DNA from: JABFRJ01 sp963847145
GTDB lineage: Bacteria; Pseudomonadota; Alphaproteobacteria; Rhizobiales; Hyphomicrobiaceae
NCBI GenBank assembly: GCA_963847145.1
Contig: CAWJYN010000007.1
Location: 124,001-188,000 of the forward strand
Reading direction: 5' to 3'
DNA length: 64,000 bases
Shown here: positions 34,240 to 42,549 of the stretch, one piece after another
Position numbering within the stretch: position 1 is the first letter of the stretch
Layout: every line of letters begins with the position of its first letter
The notes under the pieces: model-generated
Seen by the model: only the letters and a program-made list of their open reading frames with translations
Databases searched by the model: none
Told to the model about the DNA's origin: nothing
Made by a program: the position numbers and the translations under genes

Positions 34240-35358
34240 ATGGCATTTTCATTCATCCACACGGCGGATTGGCAGCTGGGGGCGCAGTTTGGCGCACTGC
34301 CAAGCGATGTTGCAGCCCGACTGCAGGCCGCGCGCCTCGATGCCATCGACCGCATTGCGTCGGTTGCGACGGAGCATGGTGCCGTCGATATTCTGGTTGC
34401 CGGCGATGTCTTTGACAGCGTCCGGCCGCCGCAGAGATTGGTTGGCCAGACGCTAGCGCGGCTGGCGAAGTATCGCACTTTAGTTTGGCACCTGCTGCCC
34501 GGCAATCATGATCCGGCGCAGCCCGGCAGTGTCTGGGAAGACCTCGCGCGGGCGTCGCCAGGGCCGCATGTTCGGCTGCACACACGGGCTGAACCGTACG
34601 CGCTGGCGACCGGCGTTGTTCTGATTCCGGCGCCATTGACCGCCAAAGCGATGAGCCACGATCCGACGGCGTTTATGGACCAGATCGAGACGCCGCAGGG
34701 GACGCTGCGGATCGGCATGGCGCATGGCTCGGTGCGCGGTTTTTCATCGGAGGGCGAGGCATCCATTCCGATTGCACCTGAACGCGTGGTGTCGGCGCGG
34801 CTCGATTACCTGGCGCTGGGTGATTGGCATGGCGCCGTGCGGATCAACCCGCGGGTCTGGTATTCGGGCACGCCCGAGCCAGATCGCTATCGCGACAACG
34901 CTGCCGGCCATGTGCTGGCCGTCAGCATCGCGGCGCCTGGTGCTGTCCCGGTTGTACGGCACGTTGCGACGGCGGATTTCCGATGGCAGCAGCAATCGCT
35001 CGACATCGCGTCGGCGTTGGACGTTGACCGATTGACTGAGGCCGTCGGGGCCGGTGCGGTGTCAGCGGACAAGACACTCTTGAAGCTGGCAATCGGAGGG
35101 CGGGTGCCCTTGGCGGAGGCTGCAGCCGTCGAGCGCAGCCTTGAAGCTCTTGCCGCTTCGGTGGCGCACCTGGCCGTGGATCGGGTGGGGCTTGTCGTTT
35201 CGACGAGCGAGGCCGATTTGGAGGCGCTCGGAACAGGTGCGATTGCGACGGTGGCGGCGCACCTTTCACAGCAGGTGCGCAGTGGTGATCCCGAGCAACA
35301 GGCCATCGCCAACCGGGCGCTGCAATTGCTGACGCGATTTGCTGGGGCGTCGTCATGA
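34240..35358 (+). CDS. SbcD/YhaO-like DNA exonuclease, metallophosphatase subunit
   Basis: The 372-residue protein starts FIHTADWQLGAQF (metal site 1), followed by ILVAGDVFDSVRP, LLPGNHDP, GMAHGSV and LGDWHGA, the five metallophosphoesterase motifs in order. It resembles Mre11/SbcD and the smaller YhaO branch. The next gene starts within its stop codon (ATGA at 35355-35358), so the two are expressed together and should form an SbcCD-type nuclease complex that processes DNA ends or hairpins. The frame is open upstream of 34240 but the ATG gives the usual first motif position. Confidence 0.87.
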   Translation: MAFSFIHTADWQLGAQFGALPSDVAARLQAARLDAIDRIASVATEHGAVDILVAGDVFDSVRPPQRLVGQTLARLAKYRTLVWHLLPGNHDPAQPGSVWEDLARASPGPHVRLHTRAEPYALATGVVLIPAPLTAKAMSHDPTAFMDQIETPQGTLRIGMAHGSVRGFSSEGEASIPIAPERVVSARLDYLALGDWHGAVRINPRVWYSGTPEPDRYRDNAAGHVLAVSIAAPGAVPVVRHVATADFRWQQQSLDIASALDVDRLTEAVGAGAVSADKTLLKLAIGGRVPLAEAAAVERSLEALAASVAHLAVDRVGLVVSTSEADLEALGTGAIATVAAHLSQQVRSGDPEQQAIANRALQLLTRFAGASS

Positions 35359-37985
35359 TGCGTTTGCGCGCGCTCAGAGTGGCCGATGTCGGCCGATTCA
35401 AGGAGCCGGTCGCGGTCGAGCGGATGGGCGATGGCTTGAACGTGCTGTCCGGCCCCAATGAGCTTGGAAAATCGACACTGATGGCGGCGCTCGCGGCCGT
35501 GCTGACTTATGATCATAAGTCGATGCATGGGGACATCAAGCAGCTCGTTCCTAACGGCGGCGGTGCGCCGCTGATCGAGGTGGAGTTCGAAGTCGATGGG
35601 CGACGTTGGCGCGTCCGCAAGCGCTTTGCGAGCAGTCGCGCTGCGTTGCTGGTTGATAGTGCCTCGGGTGCCGTATTGAAGAATGCAGATGCCGAGACGC
35701 GGCTGGCTGAGCTGTTGGCGGGACCGCCCGATCTGGAACGCTTTCGATTTCTCTGGGTTCGGCAGGGCGATAGTCTTGAAGCGATCAAGGATAACGCGCT
35801 GGGCAGCGGGCTCTCCGGGCTGTTGGAAAGCGAGATCGATGCGGTGGTTCTCGATGCGCGGGCCCGCGCGGTGCAACAGGCGGTCGGCGAGGCGCTGGCG
35901 CCGTTGAGGACGGCACGAACGGGCCGGCCTGCGGCGGGTGGGGCGTGGGCGGCGTCCATCGCTGCGCTGACGGCAGCGGAAACGGCGCTCGCGGTGGCGT
36001 CCCAACGGCATGCTGAGCAGCAGGACAGGCTGGACGAACTGGCCAAGGCCTATGGCGAACGGGCTGATCTCATGGAGCCGGCAGCGGTGGCCGCCCGCGC
36101 TGAAGGGGTGAACATTGCGCGCGTGCGGCTCGCTGCGGCGCAGGCCGCGGCGCAGAACCGCCGGCTTGCAGACGAGCAGAAACTGGGTGCGCTGGCCAAG
36201 CTGCAGGCGGCAGAGCAAGCGTCGGCAACATTGGATGCGGTGCTTGCTGAATTTAAGCGCCTCGCGGCGGAAGCGGCAACCGCCGACCGTGATCGAGCGG
36301 GGTTGCAGTTGCGGCACGCCGATGCGGTGGCGGCGATTGCGGCTGGCGAGGCCATGCATGCGACGCGCGCGGCGGCGGTGGCCGAGGCCGAGAGCGCGCT
36401 GACGGCAGCGCGCATGAACGCACGGGCGATCGATGCGATGGCCGTGCGTGATCAGTTGGCCGAACGGATTGACGTCGCGCGCGCGGCCGAAGTGGCGCTG
36501 GCAGACAGCCGCGCTATTGCGCGTGGTTTGGCTGCCGTGACGGAGACCGGCGTGGCGCACATGCGGCAGGTCGAGCGGGCGTTGGCGGGGCTTGATGCGG
36601 CGTTTGCGGCCGCGGTGCCGGAAGTCACGGTGGAGCCGGCGCCCGGGCAAGCAATTTTGGTTGATGGGCGTGCGTTGACTGGCGCTGCGGTTTTGCATCC
36701 GGAGGTGCCGCTGGTCATTGAGATCGCGGGGGGCGGCCGCATAACGATTGCGCCCAACCCGGCGGCTGTCAGCGCGGAAAAGCGGTCGGAGCGTGCGGTC
36801 AAAAAAGCGGCCATGACGGCTGCGTTGGCAGCGCTTGGCGCTGGCACGCTGAGTGAGGCGGAGGCCCGACTCGGCGAGCGGCGCGCGGTTGATACCGTTG
36901 TTCGCGAAGCGCAGGCGCGGCTGACCGCGACGGCGCCATTGGGGCTTGAAGCGCTGCTGGCTGACCATGCTGAAGCGGCGCACCGGGCGGCCGGGGCAAT
37001 GCCGGCGGCAACCGCTGTTTCAGAGATTGAGATTTTACTTGAGGCTGCGCGGCGGGCCTATGCATCTTCAGCCGCGACACTGCGTGCGGCCGAGCAGGCG
37101 GGGGCGGCAGTGGCATCTGAGGTTGTGCGCTTTGAGGCCACTGCAGCGTCCCGTGACGCGCAGATGGCCGCGCTCACGCAGCGGCACGGGGCGCCAGCCG
37201 TGCACGCGGATTTACGGCAGACTGCAGACGATGAGCTGCAGCGCTGCCGGGTGGCTTTCATGGACATGACGAGCGCTGCTGAGGCCTTTGCGGCGCATCC
37301 TGATGTGGCGCGGCTGCCGTTGCTAGCGAGCGATCTGGCTGCGAAGGAAAGTGCTCATGATGCTGCCGCGGCGCGTGCTGGCGCGCTCGATCGTGTGATT
37401 GCGGCCCTCGAAGGTGCGCTGCGCGCTGCGGGTGACGAGGATGTGGTCGGAAGCGCCGAGCGTGCGCAGGCGGCGCACAGCCGGGCGGTGCGCGATCATG
37501 CAGAGATCGTACTCGACGTGCGGTCTCTGAGTTTGCTCGAAGCAACGTTCGCTGGTTTGGCGGCGGCCGGCCAGGCCGAACTTTCAGCGCCGGTTCGCGC
37601 GCGTATTGCTCCCTATCTCAAGCTGGTCTTTCCAGACGGCGCGCTGTCGTTTGGTGCAGGCCTTGCGCCGGCGTTGTTGGATCGTGGCGGGAGTTCGGAG
37701 GCGCTGGGCCAACTGAGCCGTGGTACGCGCGAGCAGATTGCAATCCTGGTGCGTCTGGGGCTCGCGCGACTGCTGGTGGATCGCGGCGCGGGTGTGCCGC
37801 TACTGCTCGATGATGCGCTGGTCTATGCCGATGATGGGCGGATTGCGCAGATGTTCGAGGCGCTGGCGGTGGCGGCGCAAGTGAGCCAAGTGATTGTCTT
37901 GACATGCCGGGCGCAAACGTTCGCCGCGCTCGGCGGCCGATCTGACGCAACCGAGTTGAGGCTAACGTCTTGGTCGCCGGATTGA
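35355..37985 (+). CDS. SbcC/YhaN-like SMC-type ATPase
   Basis: The 876-residue protein has Walker A LSGPNELGKSTLM (about 35-47) and a Q-loop region (LWVRQGDSLEAI). Long Ala/Glu-rich coiled-coil arms follow, then the C-terminal signature QLSRGTREQIAILVRLGLARLL and Walker B VPLLLDDALVYADD. It lacks the obvious CxxC zinc-hook of classical SbcC, as in the YhaN branch. It is the partner of the metallophosphatase encoded just upstream with a 4-base overlap. Base composition is very GC-rich with repeated Ala codons, which gives long antisense frames with no meaning. Confidence 0.87.
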   Translation: MMRLRALRVADVGRFKEPVAVERMGDGLNVLSGPNELGKSTLMAALAAVLTYDHKSMHGDIKQLVPNGGGAPLIEVEFEVDGRRWRVRKRFASSRAALLVDSASGAVLKNADAETRLAELLAGPPDLERFRFLWVRQGDSLEAIKDNALGSGLSGLLESEIDAVVLDARARAVQQAVGEALAPLRTARTGRPAAGGAWAASIAALTAAETALAVASQRHAEQQDRLDELAKAYGERADLMEPAAVAARAEGVNIARVRLAAAQAAAQNRRLADEQKLGALAKLQAAEQASATLDAVLAEFKRLAAEAATADRDRAGLQLRHADAVAAIAAGEAMHATRAAAVAEAESALTAARMNARAIDAMAVRDQLAERIDVARAAEVALADSRAIARGLAAVTETGVAHMRQVERALAGLDAAFAAAVPEVTVEPAPGQAILVDGRALTGAAVLHPEVPLVIEIAGGGRITIAPNPAAVSAEKRSERAVKKAAMTAALAALGAGTLSEAEARLGERRAVDTVVREAQARLTATAPLGLEALLADHAEAAHRAAGAMPAATAVSEIEILLEAARRAYASSAATLRAAEQAGAAVASEVVRFEATAASRDAQMAALTQRHGAPAVHADLRQTADDELQRCRVAFMDMTSAAEAFAAHPDVARLPLLASDLAAKESAHDAAAARAGALDRVIAALEGALRAAGDEDVVGSAERAQAAHSRAVRDHAEIVLDVRSLSLLEATFAGLAAAGQAELSAPVRARIAPYLKLVFPDGALSFGAGLAPALLDRGGSSEALGQLSRGTREQIAILVRLGLARLLVDRGAGVPLLLDDALVYADDGRIAQMFEALAVAAQVSQVIVLTCRAQTFAALGGRSDATELRLTSWSPD

Positions 37986-38094
37986 CGGCGTTGGCGGTCG
38001 CTTGACAGTCAAGAACGTGGGTCCTACCAAAAAGAGGTCTGCGTGGTTTTGAACGTATTGACGCCTTTTTGTATGCATTCCGATAGCGACTATC

Positions 38095-38170
38095 GGGGCC
38101 GTAGCTCAGCTGGGAGAGCGCTGCAATCGCACTGCAGAGGTCAGCGGTTCGATTCCGCTCGGCTCCACCA
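38095..38170 (+). tRNA. tRNA-Ala (anticodon CGC)
   Basis: A 76-base cloverleaf with GGGGCCG/CGGCTCC acceptor (one G-U), GCTCAGCTGGGAGAGC D-arm, anticodon stem CTGCA/TGCAG around ATCGCAC (anticodon CGC), GGTTCGATTCC T-arm and encoded CCA. Confidence 0.96.
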
Positions 38171-38269
38171 TGTTCCCTCTTGAATTTTGACACAGGCCGT
38201 TGCCACGTTGCAGCTTGCTGGGCGGCACCGGAATGTTCGCTTTACGACTTTGCCTGTGGGAGAAGCTGT

Positions 38270-39670
38270 ATGGCCATTGCCGCTCATAAGTCGCCGGTCG
38301 GTAGCGAACCGCACGGCGGCGCCATACAGACGTTCGCGGCGAAGCCTGGTGCACGCCGGCATCCGCGGATCGCGCGTGGCGAGGGGATGTACCTCTGGGA
38401 CACCGACGGGCGGCGGCTTATTGATGTGTCGTCGGGACCGGTTGCCAACAATCTTGGACATGGCAACGCGCGTGTGCTGGCGGCGATGCATGCGCAGGCA
38501 GACAAGGTGACGTTTGTGCATCCCTCGCAGTTCGAGAGCGAGGCGAACCTGCACTTGTCTGAACTGCTGACAGGATTGGCGGGGCGTGGTTTTGAGCGCG
38601 CCTGGTTCTGTTCGGGTGGTTCGGAGGCGGTGGAGGCCGCGATCAAGTTTGCGCGTCAACACGCGGTGATGAGCGGGCAGGGCGCGCGTTGGAAGGTGAT
38701 CAGCCGCGCAACCAGCTATCACGGCGGGACGCTGGGGGCGCTGTCACTGACCGGCGACGCCGCGGCGCATCACATGTTCGGCCCGATGATGCAGGCAATG
38801 CCGAAAGTCCCGACACCGTTCACATACCGGATTCCGGACAATCACACGCCCGAAAGTTTTGCACGGCATTGCGCTGCTGAGTTGGAGCGCACAATCGCGG
38901 TGGAAGGGGCGGATAGCGTTCTGGCGTTCATCATGGAGCCGATCGGTGGCGTCTCGACGGGCGCGCTGGTGGTGCCGGATATCTACATCACGATGGTGCG
39001 GGACATCTGCACGCGCCATGGTGTGCTACTGATCTTCGACGAGGTGATCACAGGAGCAGGGCGGACGGGTACATTTCTGGCGGCGCACCAGCTGCCGAAG
39101 GCGCTGCCCGACATGATCGTCATGGCGAAAGGCCTTACCGGTGGCTACACGCCGTTCGGCGCGGTGCTGATGCCGGCCACGATGGTGGCGGATGTGGCGA
39201 ACGGCGGCGGCTTCATGCATGGGCACACGTACTCCGGCAATCCGTTGTCGTGCGCGATCGGCTTTGCGGCGCTGACCGAGGTGGTCGAGCGTGACCTGGC
39301 GGCCAATGCGCAGCGGATGGGTGCGCTGTTGAAGGGTAAGCTCGAGGCGCTGGCGGCACGTTCGCCGTTGATCGGCGATGTGCGCGGCAAAGGGTTGCTA
39401 TGCGCGATCGAGATCGTGGCGGACAAAGCAACCAAGGCGATGACGCCGCTGGAGCACAATGCGCCGGCGCGCATTCAACAGCTCGCGCTTGATCAAGGCC
39501 TGTCAGTTTATTGCCGGCGCACCAATGGCGGCCGCGATGGGGACTGGGTGATGGTGTCGCCGCCGCTGATTGCCGAGCCGGAACACATCGACGAGATTAT
39601 CGAGGGCTTGGAGCGAACACTGCGGGTGCTGGCGGATGAGTTGGTAAGCAAAGGGGTGCGGATGGAGTGA
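38270..39670 (+). CDS. Class III PLP-dependent aminotransferase
   Basis: The 466-residue transaminase has YLWDTDGRRLIDVSSGP, AWFCSGGSEAVEAAIKFAR (PLP phosphate site), FIMEPIGGVSTGALVVP, LIFDEVITGAGRTG (PLP Asp) and MIVMAKGLTGGYTPFGAV with the Schiff-base lysine. It is only distantly related to the enzyme at 8104. Substrate is not predictable; the family covers diamines, omega-amino acids and related compounds. It starts about 100 bases after tRNA-Ala and appears monocistronic. Confidence 0.9.
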   Translation: MAIAAHKSPVGSEPHGGAIQTFAAKPGARRHPRIARGEGMYLWDTDGRRLIDVSSGPVANNLGHGNARVLAAMHAQADKVTFVHPSQFESEANLHLSELLTGLAGRGFERAWFCSGGSEAVEAAIKFARQHAVMSGQGARWKVISRATSYHGGTLGALSLTGDAAAHHMFGPMMQAMPKVPTPFTYRIPDNHTPESFARHCAAELERTIAVEGADSVLAFIMEPIGGVSTGALVVPDIYITMVRDICTRHGVLLIFDEVITGAGRTGTFLAAHQLPKALPDMIVMAKGLTGGYTPFGAVLMPATMVADVANGGGFMHGHTYSGNPLSCAIGFAALTEVVERDLAANAQRMGALLKGKLEALAARSPLIGDVRGKGLLCAIEIVADKATKAMTPLEHNAPARIQQLALDQGLSVYCRRTNGGRDGDWVMVSPPLIAEPEHIDEIIEGLERTLRVLADELVSKGVRME

Positions 39671-39741
39671 AGAGAGTACGAGTTTTTTGAACAATCAAAT
39701 TGGCGCACCCGACAGGATAAAAGTGCGAACACTTATGTAGT

Positions 39742-40428
39742 CTAAATCGAAAGTTGAGGGAGGGTGTCGTCGCGGTGCAGCTCGCGCTCGACTGGCGCGC
39801 GCGCGACGATGAAGATCCGGGGATCCTTGCGACCGGACCCGTGTCGCGCACGCTCGATGATCTCGAAGCCCGCGCTTTCGATCTCGCGTTCGAGCGCCAA
39901 CGCCGAGAAAAACGCGACATGGGGCGCCTTGCCCACGAGTTGCGCCACGGGTACGGCAAACTTGAGGAGAGGGTTCATCTCGGACAGGCATGGCGTCTTC
40001 GAAATGAAGAGGCCGCCCGGTTTTAGCGCCCGGATCGCTTGCCGCAATGTAGCAGGCCGATCGGCGATCAGATGCAGAACGTTGAACGCGAGCACGGCAT
40101 CGAAAGCGCCGTCGGCCCCGAAGGCGCGCTCTGCCGGCACCACCGCGAACTCGGCATTCCCGCAGCCCTGCGCGCCCGCTTTCTCTTGTGCGATGGCAAT
40201 CATTTCGCCCGAGACGTCGGTGCCCACGAGCCTAGCGACGGCCGGCGCAAGCGAAAGCGCGGTGGTGCCGGTGCCGCAGCCGAGTTCGAGCACGATGTCG
40301 GTCTCGCGGAGTCTCTTGCGCGTGCTCTCGAGGGTGCGCGTGTAGCCGGCCATGTCTTTGATCGGGTCGCGGGCATACTTGCGGGCCACGCGGTCCCAGA
40401 AGTGCTGGTCGTCAGTGCCGTGGTGCAT
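39742..40428 (-). CDS. SAM-dependent methyltransferase (class I, UbiE-like)
   Basis: The 228-residue protein has motif I VLELGCGTGTTALSLAP, the acidic residue in GTDVSGEM, motif FDAVLAFNVLHLI, and ALKPGGLFISKTPCL, as in Methyltransf_11/25 enzymes. The substrate is unknown. GGAGGA five bases upstream decides the ATG at 40428 over the one at 40440. It is divergently transcribed from a LysR-type regulator with an 85-base gap, the usual arrangement for a regulated target gene. Confidence 0.88.
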   Translation of the reverse strand: MHHGTDDQHFWDRVARKYARDPIKDMAGYTRTLESTRKRLRETDIVLELGCGTGTTALSLAPAVARLVGTDVSGEMIAIAQEKAGAQGCGNAEFAVVPAERAFGADGAFDAVLAFNVLHLIADRPATLRQAIRALKPGGLFISKTPCLSEMNPLLKFAVPVAQLVGKAPHVAFFSALALEREIESAGFEIIERARHGSGRKDPRIFIVARAPVERELHRDDTLPQLSI

Positions 40429-40462
40429 CGGTTCCTCCATTGAGCGCGACTGCCTAGCACAT

Positions 40463-40482
40463 GCAATATTGTTGTGAATTGC
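40463..40482. promoter_or_regulatory. Candidate LysR operator in the divergent gap
   Basis: The dyad GCAAT-N10-ATTGC (40463-40467 and 40478-40482) lies between the methyltransferase and the LysR gene, an AT-rich island in GC-rich sequence. It has the general shape of LysR sites (short dyad, T-A rich centre), but the exact T-N11-A pattern was not confirmed. Confidence 0.35.
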
Positions 40483-40513
40483 CAAGATCAGAACATCCGA
40501 TATACATGAATGC

Positions 40514-41446
40514 ATGAGAGAGTTGGATTGGAATGCGGCACGGGCGTTCTGCGCCACGGCAGATGCCGGATCGCTATCGGCCGCGGCCCGCAAGCTGGGC
40601 CTGACGCAACCGACTATGTCGCGTCAGGTTGCGGCGCTGGAGGCTGGGCTCGGTGTTACTCTGTTCGAGCGGGTCGGCAAGCGGCTCGTCCTGACTGATG
40701 CCGGGCGGGGACTTCTAGAGCACGCACGGACGATGGCAGCCGCCGCCGATGCCATGGCGCTTGCCGCCGAAGGAAAATCGCAGGACGTCACCGGACGCGT
40801 TGTCATCTCCGCCACCGACGCGTTCTCCGCTTACCTTCTCCCCGACATCATCGAGCATATTCGCGGGTTGGCGCCGCAGATCACCCTCGTCGTCGTCGCC
40901 ACCGATTCGATCAGCGACCTCAGGCGACGCGAGGCCGACATTGCCATCCGCCACGTGCGTCCCACGGAGCCCGAGCTGATCGGCCGGCTCGTGGTCGAGA
41001 TGACGGCTCACTTCTATGCAGCGGACACCTGGGTTGCCAGAAACGGACTGCCGCGAACGGTTGCCGACATCGGCAAGGTCGATCTGTTGGGTTTCGAGCC
41101 CGTCGAGCGGTTCGTCGAGCATTTGAGCAAAGCCGGCATCACCATCACGGCGGACCAGTGCCGCATCGTTTCGGCCAACGCCGTCGCTCTCTGGGAGATG
41201 ACGCGGCGGGGGCTCGGTGTCGGCATGATGCTGCGTGAGTGCGCCGAGCGTATGCCGGGCCTGGTGCGGCTGCTGCCTGAGCTACCGGGGACTCCGGTGC
41301 CAGTCTGGCTTGTCACGCATCGCGAATTGCACACCAGCAAACGGGTCCGGCTGGTGTTCGATGCCATTGCCGACCAGTTGTCTCGCCGCTCAACAGGTAG
41401 CGCCGCCCGGCGACCGAGTCGCAAGAACTCCAAGCTATCAACTTGA
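40514..41446 (+). CDS. LysR-family transcriptional regulator
   Basis: The 310-residue protein has the N-terminal winged helix-turn-helix DWNAARAFCATADAGSLSAAARKLGLTQPTMSRQVAALEAGLG, a linker helix, and an effector-binding domain (GRVVISATDAFSAYLLPDII ... LRRREADIAIRHVRP). It probably controls the divergent methyltransferase gene and itself. The inducer is unknown. The C-terminus is extended by about 20 basic, low-complexity residues. Confidence 0.92.
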   Translation: MRELDWNAARAFCATADAGSLSAAARKLGLTQPTMSRQVAALEAGLGVTLFERVGKRLVLTDAGRGLLEHARTMAAAADAMALAAEGKSQDVTGRVVISATDAFSAYLLPDIIEHIRGLAPQITLVVVATDSISDLRRREADIAIRHVRPTEPELIGRLVVEMTAHFYAADTWVARNGLPRTVADIGKVDLLGFEPVERFVEHLSKAGITITADQCRIVSANAVALWEMTRRGLGVGMMLRECAERMPGLVRLLPELPGTPVPVWLVTHRELHTSKRVRLVFDAIADQLSRRSTGSAARRPSRKNSKLST

Positions 41447-41455
41447 TCAAGCAGA

Positions 41456-41531
41456 TGGCGCCCCGTACGGGGTTCGAACCCGTGTTACCCACGTGAGAGG
41501 CGAGTGTCCTAGGCCACTAGACGAACGGGGC
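41456..41531 (-). tRNA. tRNA-Glu (anticodon CTC)
   Basis: A 76-base tRNA read on the minus strand: GCCCCGT/ACGGGGC acceptor, GTCTAGTGGCCTAGGAC D-arm, anticodon loop CTCTCAC-type with anticodon CTC, GGGTTCGAACCC T-arm and encoded CCA. It separates the LysR gene from the agmatinase gene. Confidence 0.95.
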
Positions 41532-41595
41532 TCTCAAGTGACGTGGATATAGGCGCGGCCGCGCACTCCGGCAAGTGCGCCGCACAGCGGACGGT

Positions 41596-42509
41596 TCAAC
41601 GGCGGCGGGTGCCGCTGAGGGCGTAGTTGAGCATCTTGGCGGCGAGCTGGGCGGCGGTGAAGTCGTAGGCATGGAAACCGGCGATGGGGGCGAACTCGAC
41701 AAGATCCATGCCGACGATTGAGTTGCGGCTTCAACAGCGGCGCGCACGATGGCGAGGGCTTGCAAGTAACTCAAGCCGCCGGGAACGGGTGTGCCGGTGG
41801 CGGGCATGACGTGGGCGTCGAGGGCGTCGATGTCGAAGGTGATATAGACGGGTTTACCTTTGAGCGGCGCGACGATGTCCTCGATCTGCCAACGGGCCTG
41901 ATCCAGCCCCATGTGCACATGCAGGCGATGCCGGTTGGCTTCGTAGTAGCGGGCCTCGGGTTCGGAGAACGCACGGATGCCGACGGAGACGAGGGTGACG
42001 TGCTCGTGGCCGGGCTGGTCGAGCACGCGGCGCAGGGCGGCGGCGTGGCTGTAGGGCTCGCCGAGGTAGCCGTCGCGGAGGTCCCAGTGGGCGTCGAGAT
42101 GGAGCACGACGAGGTCTTTGGGGAAGCGTTTGACGATGGGGCGGATGGCGCCGGCGGTGAGGGAGTGCTCGCCGCCGAGGATGAAGGGGAGTTTGCCGGC
42201 GTCGAGGACTTGGCTAACGAGGCTGGCGAGTTGATCGAGCGCGGCGGGGACGGACTTGGGGATTTTCGGCTCCGGGACGGCGGCGATGCCGTAGTCGAGA
42301 TAGGCTTCGCGCCAAAGCTCGTCGTCGAATAGCTCGAGCTGGTGGCTGGCGGCGAGGATGGCTTGCGGGCCTTTGGCGGTGCCGCTGCCGTAGCTGACGG
42401 ACGCTTCGAGGCCGAAGGGGATGACGACGGCGCGCGCATTCCCGGGGTCTGCAGCGTCGGCGCGGAGGGGATCGAGGAAGCTGAGTTCGGCGGGGAGGTA
42501 AAGCAGCAT
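41596..42509 (-). pseudogene. Agmatinase/ureohydrolase-family gene with a frameshift near its 3' end
   Basis: From ATG 42509 the frame encodes an arginase-fold enzyme: YLPAELSFLDPLR, IPFGLEASVSYGSGTAKGP, FILGGEHSLTAG, VLHLDAHWDLRD and ITFDIDALDAHVMPATGTP, which supply the Mn ligands. After AIVRAAVEAAT, sense is lost near 41722. The expected IVGMDLVEFAP and final helix lie in another frame ending at 41596. The span is 3n+2 bases, fitting a one-base loss. The shifted part contains the conserved Glu after the DLVE motif. Agmatinase yields putrescine and urea. The gene starts 40 bases after the channel gene and is probably last in the decarboxylase-channel-ureohydrolase operon. Confidence 0.85.
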
Positions 42510-42549
42510 GGATGGGGGGCTCAAAGTGGCTGTCAGCGCGGCGGCTGCG

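Noticed and set aside
34887..36983. 698-codon open frame antisense to the SbcD/SbcC-like genes
   Set aside because: It mirrors GC-rich, Ala-rich coding sequence; its translation is Arg/His-rich with no family features, while the plus strand has clear Walker and phosphatase motifs.
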